Positions 27,230-36,027 of a stretch of DNA of 64,000 nucleotides are shown here, piece by piece; positions within the stretch are counted from its first letter, which is position 1, and the number at the start of each line of letters is the position of its first letter. The notes beneath the pieces were generated by a model. That model did no database searches. It saw only the letters and a list, made by a program, of their open reading frames with translations, and was not told where the DNA came from. A program made the position numbers and the translations under genes. Source of the DNA: Bog-756 sp963753905 (lineage in GTDB: Bacteria; Actinomycetota; Acidimicrobiia; Acidimicrobiales; RAAP-2); the NCBI GenBank assembly GCA_963753905.1, contig CAVWDZ010000001.1:372001-436000 (forward strand), in the 5' to 3' direction.

Positions 27230-27653
27230 CTCGCTGTTTTGGCTCCCCTGGGGCCTCATCAACCTCATCAAACCCGGATCGTGGTCCGGCGAGGTCATCC
27301 CGGGCATGGAGGTGTACGACCTGTCAAGCCCCGTTGCCCGCACCGAGGTCCGTGCAATGTACGGCGGACTCCAGATGGCGATTGGGACCGCCGCACTGGT
27401 GGGAGCGGCGCGAGAGAGGCACCGTGACTCAGCGCTCGGCTTCTTCGTGCTCGCGCTGACCGGTCTTTCCCTTTGCCGCCTCGGCGGCATGGTCGCGGAG
27501 GGAGAGACCTCCTACCTGTCGTTCAGCACCAAGATCGCGCCGGGCAAGTACAACCAGGTTGGGCTGGCCATGTATGAGCTGCCCAACATGATCTTCGCTT
27601 GGATCCTGTTCCTGCTCCGACCACGACGACGACGCGACATGGCAAGGAATTAG
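27180..27653 (+). CDS. DUF4345-like small membrane protein
   Basis: 157 residues with four hydrophobic helices; ATG at 27180 with CGAGGAGACT upstream, overlapping the TetR end by 50 bp. Motifs FLVANSLFWLPWGLINLIKPG and EVRAMYGGLQMAIGTAALVGA fit the DUF4345 family, of unknown function. A decayed 3' copy lies at 17864. Overlap with the TetR gene suggests co-transcription. Confidence 0.8.
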   Translation: MNPKRHNRLTQRFLVANSLFWLPWGLINLIKPGSWSGEVIPGMEVYDLSSPVARTEVRAMYGGLQMAIGTAALVGAARERHRDSALGFFVLALTGLSLCRLGGMVAEGETSYLSFSTKIAPGKYNQVGLAMYELPNMIFAWILFLLRPRRRRDMARN

Positions 27654-27765
27654 GTCCCGACTCGCTATTCCCGAACGCCGGCTGTGCGGCACCCACGAGG
27701 ATCGAGGACCCCGTGAGTTGCTTGCCGATACGCACGGTGATCTGCTGAAACGCAATCGACCGAAA

Positions 27766-27885
27766 AGGGTTCGAACATCGCCATTTTCCTCAGTTGGTGT
27801 GCGGAGGCCAGAAACCCTCATCTACCAGGGAAAACGTTGTAATTCTCACAACCCAGTGGAACCGATGGGACTATCTTCGAACCCC
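27766..27885 (+). repeat. Dispersed terminal-inverted-repeat element, copy D (short form)
   Basis: AGGGTTCGAACAT at the left, ATCTTCGAACCCC at the right, 120 bp. Internal CATCTACCAGGGAAAACG and the ACGTTGT...ACAAC hairpin are shared with the other copies. It fills the gap between the DUF4345 gene and the small membrane protein at 27968; no gene is seen in 27654-27967. Confidence 0.82.
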
Positions 27886-27967
27886 TTTCGGACGCTCCCC
27901 ACGCGCCAGCGTCGGGTGCTGGTTCTCCGTCAAAATCGTGTCACCCAGTGGCTCAGAGATCGCCTGC

Positions 27968-28351
27968 CTACAGCAGACTTGCCACCACCAGGAGGGTGGC
28001 AGATACGACCATCACCACGGGGCAGATCTTGAACCAGATCACCGGAGTGCGTGCTCCAGTGAGACTGGTGAGTACGGCCACGGCCACCAGTGCCCCTGCG
28101 GTGACCCTGTAGACCCACTGGGTGGTGTGGGCTCCGGTGCCGCCCACCACTGTCACGGTGATTACCAGTGCGGCAAATCCCCACATGGCCAGGGCCTCGG
28201 CCAACCATTCCTGCAGGACGACCCGGCGATTGTGCATGCTGATCGGATTGAATCCAGCAAGTACCTGACGTGTCGGAATGACGTGAGCGACGCCCCAGAA
28301 GGTCACGATCGCTGAAGCGATATAGGCCAGTGTGCTCGCCATTGACAACAT
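27968..28351 (-). CDS. Small four-helix membrane protein
   Basis: 127 residues, four hydrophobic segments, start MLSMASTLAYIASAIVTFWGVAHVIPTRQVLAGF. I recognise the general type (actinobacterial small integral membrane proteins with a GVAHVIPTxxV opening) but not a function. An ATG three codons later is also possible. It lies alone between a repeat and the arsenic genes. Confidence 0.65.
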   Translation of the reverse strand: MLSMASTLAYIASAIVTFWGVAHVIPTRQVLAGFNPISMHNRRVVLQEWLAEALAMWGFAALVITVTVVGGTGAHTTQWVYRVTAGALVAVAVLTSLTGARTPVIWFKICPVVMVVSATLLVVASLL

Positions 28352-28445
28352 CGTCGTCCAGACTTCCTACCTGGGTCTAGGGCCGTTCGTCACAAGGCCC
28401 AGCCGATCAGTTGATGACCCGAGGACGCGGCTGCAGGTCGCGTAT

Positions 28446-29114
28446 TCAGACCAGGCTGACCCTGGGTGCTAGTGAAGCAATGCGTTCGATGAGCGCATCC
28501 GTTGCCTGATCGAACGTGGCGGCGGCACCCGCCGCGGCCGGGTCTGGTACTGACCAATGCAATTCCCGAGTGCCCCGTATCTCCGCCAGAGCATCGTGGG
28601 CTCGGTCGCAGACGCTGATCACCAGGTCATCTTGAGAGAGCTCAGGCAACGGCTTCGGATACGCCTCGGTCAGATCGATCCCTCGCCGAGCGGCCACCTC
28701 CACTGCTCCAGGCTGCAGTTCGGCTGCCGGAGCGATTCCGGCGCTGATCGCCGGCACCGAGTGTCGTTCGTTCCAGATGGCCTCGGCAAGCTGGGATCGA
28801 GCCGAGTTCTCGGTGCACACGAAGACGATCTTCTGCGCACGGACGCCCCATCCCAGTTCCAGCCCGGCCAACGCGGAAGGCACGAGCTGCACGTACCGCC
28901 TCCTGCGGTCGCCCTCTGATACGACCCGCACGATGAGGCCGAGGTCCTCCAGCACCCCCAGATGATGTGCCATGAGGTTGCTCCCCAAGCAGAGCATGTC
29001 CGCCAGCTCGGACGGTGATCGGTCGGACAGCTGGAGGACCTCGACGACTGCCAGGCGGTGGGGATCGCCCAGAGCGGCGTGCAGGCGGGCTCGTGCTTTT
29101 AGATCAAGAGCCAT
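28446..29114 (-). CDS. ArsR-ArsC fusion: arsenic repressor joined to arsenate reductase
   Basis: 222 residues from ATG 29114. Residues 1-90 are an ArsR/SmtB winged helix (ALDLKARARLHAALGDPHRLAVVEVLQLSDRSPSELADML...LMAHHLGVLEDLGLI). Residues 95-222 are a low-molecular-weight phosphatase-type domain with the C-x5-R loop CTENSARSQ and a late Asp in SVPDPAA. It could sense arsenic and reduce arsenate in one chain. A 6-bp inverted repeat lies directly before the start, so it probably represses itself and the divergent gene at 29170. Confidence 0.87.
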   Translation of the reverse strand: MALDLKARARLHAALGDPHRLAVVEVLQLSDRSPSELADMLCLGSNLMAHHLGVLEDLGLIVRVVSEGDRRRRYVQLVPSALAGLELGWGVRAQKIVFVCTENSARSQLAEAIWNERHSVPAISAGIAPAAELQPGAVEVAARRGIDLTEAYPKPLPELSQDDLVISVCDRAHDALAEIRGTRELHWSVPDPAAAGAAATFDQATDALIERIASLAPRVSLV

Positions 29115-29116
29115 TG

Positions 29117-29134
29117 ACTCAATATTAGTTGAGT
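29117..29134. promoter_or_regulatory. ArsR-type operator
   Basis: ACTCAA-TATTAG-TTGAGT, an inverted repeat with AT-rich centre, abutting the ArsR-ArsC start (29114) and 36 bp before the divergent arsenate reductase. Typical of ArsR/SmtB sites in form. Confidence 0.7.
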
Positions 29135-29169
29135 TATAAAGTGGAAGCAAATTAGGGGGAGGTCGAGAT

Positions 29170-29862
29170 ATGCGAGATCCGAAAGTGGTGACGGAATCCG
29201 AACGCGAGGGTCTGCACCGAGCTGCCGTCGATCTGCGCGACGAGTATGCGGGCGTCTTCGGCATCGAAACGATCGAACAGCTGCTGGTGGCGACCGCCGA
29301 GGACATGGCTGCTCGCTCCACCGTCTACAACCAGTTCCGCATGGTGCTCTTCAAGCGGATGGCCGGAGAACGACTGGAGGCGCTCGCGAAGTCAGAAGGC
29401 CATATCGGCCAGGGTCTGCCTGCCGTGCTGTTCCTCTGCGTCCACAACGCGGGGCGCTCCCAGATGGCCTTGGGCTGGTTCGCCAAGCTTGTCGGTCCGC
29501 GTGCGTTCGCCTGGTCGGGTGGCTCGGAGCCGGTCGACTCGCTCAATCAGACGGCGGTGGCCGCAATGACGGAGATCGGCATCGACATCTCCGCCGGATA
29601 CTCCAAGCCGTGGACCGCAGAGGTGCTCGACGCGGCAGACGTCGTGATCACAATGGGATGCGGAGACGCCTGCCCGCTCTACCCGGGGAAGAAGTACGAG
29701 GACTGGGACATCGAAGACCCGGCGGACAGGGCACTGGAGGAGGTGCGTGCAATCCGTGACCAGATCGGTCTGCGAGTTCTCGACCTGCTGGCCGAGCTCG
29801 AGATCGCTCCCGACCTGCGTGGTCTGGAGAACTTGGCGCCCCGCCGAACGGTGCCGTCCTGA
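29170..29862 (+). CDS. arsC: Arsenate reductase with N-terminal helical domain
   Basis: 230 residues. About 75 N-terminal residues form a three-helix domain (IETIEQLLVATAEDMAARSTVYNQF) seen in actinobacterial ArsC enzymes. The catalytic domain has CVHNAGRSQMALGW (nucleophile Cys and Arg), then VVITMGCGDACPLYPGKKYEDWDIEDPA. It reduces arsenate to arsenite, likely with thioredoxin or mycothiol. It is divergent from the ArsR-ArsC fusion and lies next to other ars genes. Confidence 0.92.
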   Translation: MRDPKVVTESEREGLHRAAVDLRDEYAGVFGIETIEQLLVATAEDMAARSTVYNQFRMVLFKRMAGERLEALAKSEGHIGQGLPAVLFLCVHNAGRSQMALGWFAKLVGPRAFAWSGGSEPVDSLNQTAVAAMTEIGIDISAGYSKPWTAEVLDAADVVITMGCGDACPLYPGKKYEDWDIEDPADRALEEVRAIRDQIGLRVLDLLAELEIAPDLRGLENLAPRRTVPS

Positions 29863-29941
29863 TCAGGCGGATTGCCGCGGAACGCTCACGGTCGACGATC
29901 GATACCGCGTCTCATCCGGAGCTGACGTGGGGCCAGACAAC

Positions 29942-30292
29942 TCACGAATCGATGGCCGCGCGGAGTGCAGCAAGGTGGTCGCGGTTGAGCGAGTACCAGA
30001 CCCACTTGCCACGGCGATCGCCGTGCACGAGGCCTGCTTCGCTCAAGATCTTCAGATGGTGGGAAACGGTGGGCTGGCTCTTGCCGACGGGCCGGACGAA
30101 ATCGCAGACGCACACCTCGCCATCGGGTGAGGACGCCAGGATGCTCAGGATCCGGAGGCGCACTGGGTCGGCCAGGGCGTGGAACCCCCCGGCCAGCTCC
30201 CCAGCGTCGTCCACCTCAAGGGGCGCGGCCAGCACCGAAGCACAGCACAGGTCGGCTGTCTGCGGTTCGATCGTGGAGGTCTGCTTCGCCAT
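29942..30292 (-). CDS. arsR: ArsR/SmtB-family arsenic repressor
   Basis: 116 residues. It has the As(III)-type motif VCVCDFVRPVGKSQPTVSHHLKILSEAGLV and an extra N-terminal cysteine pair (DLCCASVL) usual in actinobacterial arsenic sensors. It is divergent from the ArsI-like gene across an AT-rich operator region and probably controls ArsI, aquaporin and the FAD reductase. Confidence 0.92.
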   Translation of the reverse strand: MAKQTSTIEPQTADLCCASVLAAPLEVDDAGELAGGFHALADPVRLRILSILASSPDGEVCVCDFVRPVGKSQPTVSHHLKILSEAGLVHGDRRGKWVWYSLNRDHLAALRAAIDS

Positions 30293-30318
30293 GATCCGGT
30301 CCTCCTATTGACGAGAGT

Positions 30319-30352
30319 GAATGTATCCATCATAATCGATCGATCGACATTC
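30319..30352. promoter_or_regulatory. ArsR operator/promoter region
   Basis: GAATGT (30319) and ACATTC (30347) form an inverted repeat around the palindrome TCGATCGATCGA; CATAAT at 30331 could be a -10 for the rightward genes. It lies between ArsR and the ArsI-like gene. Confidence 0.55.
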
Positions 30353-30376
30353 GTAAATAACAAACGGAGGCTGCTC

Positions 30377-30865
30377 ATGTCCCGCGTGCAACTCGCTCTC
30401 AACGTGTCCGATCTCGGCGAGGCTATCGCTTTCTACTCGAAGCTCTTCGGTACCGAGCCGGCCAAGCTCCGTCCCGGCTACGCCAACTTCGCGATCGTCA
30501 ACCCGCCGCTCAAGCTCGTCCTGGTGGAGGACGCCACCGCCCGTGGACGCGGCGTCGGCGGCGCACTCAACCACCTGGGCGTCGAGGTCGAGACCACCGA
30601 CGAGGTGGCGGAAGCCACAGGACGCCTGAGAGAGGAGGGTCTCAAGACCGAAGTAGAAGAGCAGACGACCTGCTGCTTCGCCGTGCAGGACAAGGTCTGG
30701 GTGAACGATCCCGACGGCGCGCCCTGGGAGGTCTACACGGTGCTCGCCGACGCGCCTTCAGAGAGCGGCATCGCCGGCGACGGGACGTGCTGCATCCCCG
30801 AAGCGATCCAAGGTGTCCCGGTGGCCGTGGGTGGAGGCCGACCCGAATCCTCGTCCTGCTGCTGA
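30377..30865 (+). CDS. ArsI/CadI-like vicinal-oxygen-chelate protein (C-As lyase type)
   Basis: 162 residues; start at 30377 with GGAGG seven bases before. VOC fold (RVQLALNVSDLGEAIAFYSKLFG) with the thiolate pair TTCCFAVQDKVWVNDPDGAPWEVY that binds trivalent organoarsenicals in ArsI; CadI is the same family. The Cys-rich tail (GDGTCC, SSSCC) may add metal binding. Probably demethylates methylarsenite, or binds the metal. First in a run with aquaporin and an FAD reductase. Confidence 0.88.
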   Translation: MSRVQLALNVSDLGEAIAFYSKLFGTEPAKLRPGYANFAIVNPPLKLVLVEDATARGRGVGGALNHLGVEVETTDEVAEATGRLREEGLKTEVEEQTTCCFAVQDKVWVNDPDGAPWEVYTVLADAPSESGIAGDGTCCIPEAIQGVPVAVGGGRPESSSCC

Positions 30866-30889
30866 GCACAGAGCGGATCCGGGATCGTC

Positions 30890-31624
30890 GTGCGGGACAC
30901 CGTGCTGTGGAGACGCCTGTTGGCCGAATTCCTGGGGAGTGCTCTGCTCGCCACCATCGTGATCGGCTCGGGAATTGCCGCCCAGACGCTGTCGCCGGGC
31001 AACGTGGGACTCCAGCTCTTCGAGAATGCGGCGGCAACGGCCGCCGGTCTGTTTGCCATCATCTTGATGTTCGGCCCGATCTCCGGTGGCCATTTCAACC
31101 CGGTGGTGTCCTTCGTGGACGCCGCCTTCGGCGGGTTGACGTGGCGGGACGCGGCTGCCTACCTCCCCTTCCAGACGGTGGGATGTATCGGCGGGGCCAT
31201 CCTGGCCAACGTGATGTTCTCTCAGGCGGCGATCTCGATCTCCACCAAGCACCGGGCCTCAGGACCCCACTGGGTCTCTGAGGTCGTCGCCACCATCGGC
31301 CTGATCCTCGTGATCTTCGCACTGGCCCGTTCTGGGCGATCCCACCTGGCCCCGGCGGCCGTCGGGGCCTACATCGGCTCCGCCTACTTCTTCACCAGCT
31401 CGACGAGCTTCGCCAACCCGGCAATCACCGTCGGTCGCATGTTCTCCAACACCTTCGCCGGCATTGCGCCCTCGTCGGTGCCGAGCTTCATCTCTGCCCA
31501 GATCGTTGGCGGTGTCTTGGCCTTCGGGTTGGTAAGGGGTCTCTATCCGGGCATCACCAAGGCCGAAGCGGCCGACATCATCGAACCGCACCTGCGGGCG
31601 GAAAGCGATCTCGAGACCCACTGA
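30890..31624 (+). CDS. Aquaporin/MIP channel of the arsenic cluster
   Basis: 244 residues from GTG 30890, 24 bp after the ArsI-like gene. Six helices with the two half-helix signatures GHFNPVVS and SFANPAITVGR. In ars operons such channels allow arsenite efflux down its gradient, replacing ArsB/Acr3; none of those pumps is present here, which supports that role. Confidence 0.9.
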   Translation: MRDTVLWRRLLAEFLGSALLATIVIGSGIAAQTLSPGNVGLQLFENAAATAAGLFAIILMFGPISGGHFNPVVSFVDAAFGGLTWRDAAAYLPFQTVGCIGGAILANVMFSQAAISISTKHRASGPHWVSEVVATIGLILVIFALARSGRSHLAPAAVGAYIGSAYFFTSSTSFANPAITVGRMFSNTFAGIAPSSVPSFISAQIVGGVLAFGLVRGLYPGITKAEAADIIEPHLRAESDLETH

Positions 31625-31681
31625 ACCGGAACATCGACATTCCCGGCCCACCTCTCTCCACCGTTTGAAAGGAACACCTTC

Positions 31682-33067
31682 GTGCACCTCATCGCCATCG
31701 GAGGCAGTGATGCCGGCATCAGCGCAGCGCTGCGCGCCCGGGAGCTCGACCCCAGCGTCGAGGTGACTGTCGTCGTCGCCGACGCCTATCCGAACTTCTC
31801 CATCTGCGGAATCCCGTACTACGTCTCCGGCGAAGTCAGTCACTGGCACAACCTGGCGCATCGCACCTACGCCGACCTCGAGGCCACGGGCATGCAGCTG
31901 AAGGTCGACACCTTAGCCAAGCAGATCAACGTCGATGACCGGACCCTGCTGGTCGCCGACGCCTCGGGAGCGGCCGAGCTCCTCTCCTATGACGAGCTCG
32001 TGATCGGCACCGGGGCAGTCTCCCAAGTCCCGCCGATCGACGGGGTCTCTGGCGAAGGGGCACTCGGCTGGGACGACGGCGTGCACCTGCTGCACTCGAT
32101 GGGCGACACCTTTGCCATCATGCGCACGCTGGATGAGGTCAGGCCGTCAAGTGCGGTCATCGTGGGAGCGGGCTACATCGGCCTCGAGATGGCCGAGGGC
32201 TTCACCGCCCGCGGCATCAAGGTCAGCCAGATGGAGCGCCTCGATGAGGTGCTCCCGACGGTGGACCCAGAGCTTGGCGCCCTCGTCCACAACCAGCTGT
32301 CCGAACACGGCGTGGAGGTCCTGACGGGCACGACCGTCCACAAGGTCAGCCGCAATCCACGCGGTGTCAGTCGCCTGGTCGTCGACGCATCGGACGCCAA
32401 CGGACCTGTGCGCCGGGAAGTGGACATGGTCCTGGTCGGCGTCGGGGTCCGACCGGACACAGAGCTGGCTGCCGCTGCCGGTGCGAAGCTCGGTATGGCT
32501 GGCGCCATCGAGGTCGACCGCCACATGCGCACCAACCTCCCCCACGTCTTCGCGGCGGGCGACTGCGTGGTCACTCACCACCGACTTCTCGGCACCACGT
32601 ACCTCCCACTCGGCACCACAGCCCACAAGCAGGGACGCGTTGCCGGCGAGAACGCCACCGGCGGGGACCGGAGGTTCGCGGGCAGCCTCGGGACCCAGGT
32701 CGTCAAGATCTTCGAGCACGCCGTCTCGCGCACGGGTTTGCGGGACCACGAGGCAGTGGCGGCAGGATTCGACCCGATGACGATCGGCTTCGAAGCCGAC
32801 GACCACAAGGCGTACTACCCGAGCAGCCACAAGATCTCCATGCGCTACACCGGTGACCGCACGACCGGACGCCTTCTCGGTGTCCAACTCTTCGGACACA
32901 AGCACGCGGAGATTGCCAAGCGAATCGACATCGCCGCCACTGCCATCTTCCATGGCACCACGGTCGATGACATGAGCGAACTCGACCTCTCCTACACCCC
33001 ACCACTCGGCAGCCCCTGGGACGCCGTGCAGATGGGTGCCCAAGCGTGGGTCCGGGAATCTCTGTAG
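31682..33067 (+). CDS. FAD/NAD(P)-dependent disulfide reductase (CoA-disulfide reductase-like)
   Basis: 461 residues from GTG 31682 with AAAGGA upstream. N-terminal FAD motif IAIGGSDAGISAALRARELD, active-site cysteine in FSICGIPYY, NAD motif AVIVGAGYIGLEMAEGF, and FAD-contact ATG-like HVFAAGDCV. It resembles CoA-disulfide reductases or NADH oxidases often seen in arsenic operons; probable role in thiol redox or an arsenical oxidoreduction. Last in the ars run. Confidence 0.87.
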   Translation: MHLIAIGGSDAGISAALRARELDPSVEVTVVVADAYPNFSICGIPYYVSGEVSHWHNLAHRTYADLEATGMQLKVDTLAKQINVDDRTLLVADASGAAELLSYDELVIGTGAVSQVPPIDGVSGEGALGWDDGVHLLHSMGDTFAIMRTLDEVRPSSAVIVGAGYIGLEMAEGFTARGIKVSQMERLDEVLPTVDPELGALVHNQLSEHGVEVLTGTTVHKVSRNPRGVSRLVVDASDANGPVRREVDMVLVGVGVRPDTELAAAAGAKLGMAGAIEVDRHMRTNLPHVFAAGDCVVTHHRLLGTTYLPLGTTAHKQGRVAGENATGGDRRFAGSLGTQVVKIFEHAVSRTGLRDHEAVAAGFDPMTIGFEADDHKAYYPSSHKISMRYTGDRTTGRLLGVQLFGHKHAEIAKRIDIAATAIFHGTTVDDMSELDLSYTPPLGSPWDAVQMGAQAWVRESL

Positions 33068-33393
33068 TGCACGCAGTGAAGGAATCCTGGTGACCACGCG
33101 ACATCCGATCCGATCGGATGCCGTTTGGACGGCTGCGGACGTAGTGGACCCCGGGAACTGGACCTATACGTTCACCGAGGTCGAGCGAGACGGACTTGTC
33201 GACGCAGTTCGACGGGCGACTGCCATGGGCAAGACGACAGCCAACATCGAAGTTGGTGATATCGACCTTCGCGACGTCATTTCCCATGTTGGCCGATGGG
33301 TCGAGGCGATCGACCGCGGACATGGATTCGTCCTGCTCCGCAGGTTTCCAGTGGACCGGCTGTCCAAAGAGGAGGCTGAGCTGGGCTACCTAG

Positions 33394-35055
33394 CCTCGAT
33401 CATTCGTCCGACCCCCAGGTGACGGCAGAGTCGTCAACGAGTTGACGGTCGTGGTCGATTTCGTCGACCTCACCGGGTCGTGGACGTGAAGTGCCGCGGT
33501 TTTGTCAGTTGGTTTCGGATGTCACGCCCCGCAGGTCTGCTTTCGGGTCGGGCGTAGTGACCCGGGTCGTCAGGGGATGGCCGCCCGGAGTTTCACGAAG
33601 GCGTTGGCGAGGTCGTCCGCCCACGGCCAGGTCTGGTCCAGGCGGAGGGTGAGTCCCCTGGACTTGTGCACGAGGAGAGCGGCCACGTGGAGGACCCGGT
33701 AGCGCAGGGCCTTCGGCTCGGCCTTGGCCAGCGCACCGTCGAAGCAGACCATCTGGCTCCAGGCCAGCAGTGCTCCGGCGATGAGGGAGGTTGCCACCCA
33801 GGCCTCGTTGCGGACGAAGGAGTCGAAGGGCAGATTGGTAAGTCCACAGTCCTTCCAGTTCCGGATCCGGTCCTCCACCCGGGCGTGTCCCCGGTGACGC
33901 AGTTCGAGGGAGGCGATGTCGCCTCCTTTGGTGTTGGTGATGAAGCAGGTGTGACGGAACCCCTCTGCCGAGTCGAAGAGGGTGAGCTGGGCCCCGGGGT
34001 GAGGACGCTCCCGGCGCATGAGCAACCGGGAGTCCTCCGGCCAGCTGGCCAGTGGCATCAGCTCGGTGAGTTCGGTCACCCAGGCACCGTCTCGGACCGA
34101 GCCGTCGGCCTCTCGGGCCTGGATCCAGTCCTCTTCCTGGACGAGGACCAGGGCATCGCGTACTCCCTGGTCAATAGCGAATCCGATGGAGAAGTCGCAG
34201 TTGGCCGCCACGAGGGCGTCCACGAACCGGTGGGTGGCCCCGGCCGAGTCGGCCCGCACCAGGATCGGGTGGGCAACGAGGGCAGGATCGTCGTCAGTGA
34301 AGTGGCCACACTGATACTCCTCGGGCAGTCCCGACAGCGCAGCGTCGAGGAGTTCGATGTGGTCGTCGGCGTCGTTGGCCCCGGCGTTCCCCGTGCGCAG
34401 CTTGGCGGCCAGTGGCTCATTCGTCGTGTCGCACCACACCCCGAGGGGGAAGAACCCGAAGCCCTTCTTGTAGGTGGGGGTGGCGTCTTGTTTCTCCGAG
34501 TACGAGTTGACCAGGGTGGCGTCGTAGTCCAGCACCAACGACGTTCCGGGAGGAGCGGCTGCCCACACCACAGCCCGGGCGGCGGCGATCGCCTCGGGGA
34601 TGGCCCGGAGTTCAAAGGCCGTCGTCGCCTCGACGGCCCGCCAGGCGGTGGCGATGGAAGCCACCGGACCGAACAGTTCGGATTGTTCGCGAAGAGATGC
34701 CATGTCGGCCAGGCAGTCGGCACCATCGGCGATGGCCACGGCCAGGTGGGTGAGGACGACGCCCGGATCGTGGGTGTGCCAGTTGATCCCGCACGCCGAC
34801 ATCGCCACCGACATCGCGTCGGTCAGGCCGCTGCGATCGGCCAGTTCGGACAACAACGCGGTGCCCGCGTGGGACACCAGATTCTTTCCGTCGGTGGTCA
34901 CCCTCATCGACCGGGTGGCGCGACTATTGTGCACCTTCAAGGAGCCCTCCTCCTGGTTTGGATTACTGCCTTAGCAACAGCAATTCTTCCAGGTAAGGAG
35001 GGCTTTTACGCGGACGCGGGCACCGCCGAATCAGGAGCGAGACGAATTTTCGAGG
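33394..35055 (-). mobile_element. IS1380-family insertion sequence, complete
   Basis: 1662 bp with terminal inverted repeats CCTCGATCATTCGTC (left) and CCTCGAAAATTCGTC (right, reverse strand), 13 of 15 bases equal, flanked by a 4-bp CTAG target duplication (33390-33393, 35056-35059). Length, repeats and target size are normal for the family. It carries one intact transposase gene and is likely still functional. Confidence 0.93.
33570..34940 (-). CDS. IS1380-family DDE transposase
   Basis: 456 residues, full length. Motifs: LVLDYDATLVNSYSEKQDATPTYKKGFGFFPLGVWCD (first Asp), LVRADSAGATHRFVDAL (second), and the C-terminal Glu region around SLELRHRGHARVEDRIRNWKDCGLTNLPF. Starts at a TTG eight bases after AGGAGG; a GTG two codons later is possible. 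Confidence 0.93.
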   Translation of the reverse strand: MKVHNSRATRSMRVTTDGKNLVSHAGTALLSELADRSGLTDAMSVAMSACGINWHTHDPGVVLTHLAVAIADGADCLADMASLREQSELFGPVASIATAWRAVEATTAFELRAIPEAIAAARAVVWAAAPPGTSLVLDYDATLVNSYSEKQDATPTYKKGFGFFPLGVWCDTTNEPLAAKLRTGNAGANDADDHIELLDAALSGLPEEYQCGHFTDDDPALVAHPILVRADSAGATHRFVDALVAANCDFSIGFAIDQGVRDALVLVQEEDWIQAREADGSVRDGAWVTELTELMPLASWPEDSRLLMRRERPHPGAQLTLFDSAEGFRHTCFITNTKGGDIASLELRHRGHARVEDRIRNWKDCGLTNLPFDSFVRNEAWVATSLIAGALLAWSQMVCFDGALAKAEPKALRYRVLHVAALLVHKSRGLTLRLDQTWPWADDLANAFVKLRAAIP

Positions 35056-35920
35056 CTAGGACTCGGACTCCTGCTGGGTACCCCAGTCGGACAGGATGCC
35101 GACGCCACGCTACTCGGCCACGTCCGAGACGAGGGGGTGGATCGCACCGATCCAAGCGTTCGCCTCTACCGGACGAACCAGCGTCAGGACTTCCATACCG
35201 ACGGCGCCGACATCGTGGGCCTGCTCAGTCTGGCCAAGGCCAGATCAGGTGGCGAGAGTCGAATCGCCAGTTCGTATGCCGTCTACAACGAGATCCTCCG
35301 TCGACGGCCGGATCTCACCGAAGTGCTCTACGAACCGTTTCCTTGGGACCGCAACGACGAGCAGTCAGCGGGGGAGGACCCGTACTTCCTGCTACCGGTG
35401 TTTCACGACGTCGGAGGGCTCCCCCGAATCTTCTTTATCGGGTGGTACATCCGCGACTCCCAGCGCCATGCTGCTGCTCCCCGGCTGAACAAAGCTCAGC
35501 TCGAGGCACTCGACCTGATTGAATCGATCGCCAACGAACCCGAGTTCTACCTGGAGATGGAGTTCGAGCCCGGAGACATTCAGCTGATCTCTAACGCCAA
35601 GATCCTGCACTCCCGCGAGGCGTTTGAGGACTATCCCGAGCCGGAGCGCCGAAGACATCTGCTCCGCCTTTGGCTCAGCGCCCACCAGTTCACGAGCGTG
35701 GACGACGTGCTTCGTGGTGGCATACCAAAGCGACGGTGACCTGGGTTTGAGGCCGCGCATGTCGTCATGATGGTGGGCGAACGCAGCTCCCTGACGGCCA
35801 CGATCCGTTCAGAACTACGGATCAGAGGGGTTCGAACATCACCGTTTGCCTCGGTTAGCGAACGGAAGTCAAAAACCCCCATCTACCAGTGCATACGTTG
35901 TGATTCCGACAACGGAGTGG

Positions 35921-35934
35921 AGGTCATCCCCACT
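35921..35934. repeat. Left copy of 14-bp direct repeat flanking IS110
   Basis: AGGTCATCCCCACT, identical to 37460-37473. The shared CT at the end could be the recombination core. It is longer than usual for this family, so the target left half and the element's end must have been alike, or it is a true duplication. Confidence 0.75.
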
Positions 35935-36027
35935 CGGGTGAAATGCCATTCCCTAATCGGGATGTGGGCGCGCGAGGCGAGGAACCGGTCGATGCGGTAA
36001 CCGGTGGTGATGTCGAGTGAGGTGGGG

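Larger units (their letters stand above)
33090..35739 (+). pseudogene. TauD/TfdA-type dioxygenase gene split by IS1380
   Basis: The 5' part (33090-33393, GTG start) reads WTYTFTEVERDGLVDAV...GFVLLRRFPVDRLSKEEAELGYL; the 3' part (35060-35739) continues LGLLLGTPVGQDADATLLGHVRD...FHTDGADIVGLLSL...SNAKILHSREAF. Removing the element and one CTAG gives an unbroken frame through ELGYLGLGLLLGTPV. The iron ligands HTD and the distal His are in the 3' part. Family: Fe(II)/2-oxoglutarate oxygenases related to TauD/clavaminate synthase. As it stands the gene is inactive. Confidence 0.9.

Noticed and set aside
33666..35522. Long plus-strand open frame through IS1380
   Set aside because: It is antisense to the transposase and runs past the IS end into the dioxygenase remnant; it has no motifs.
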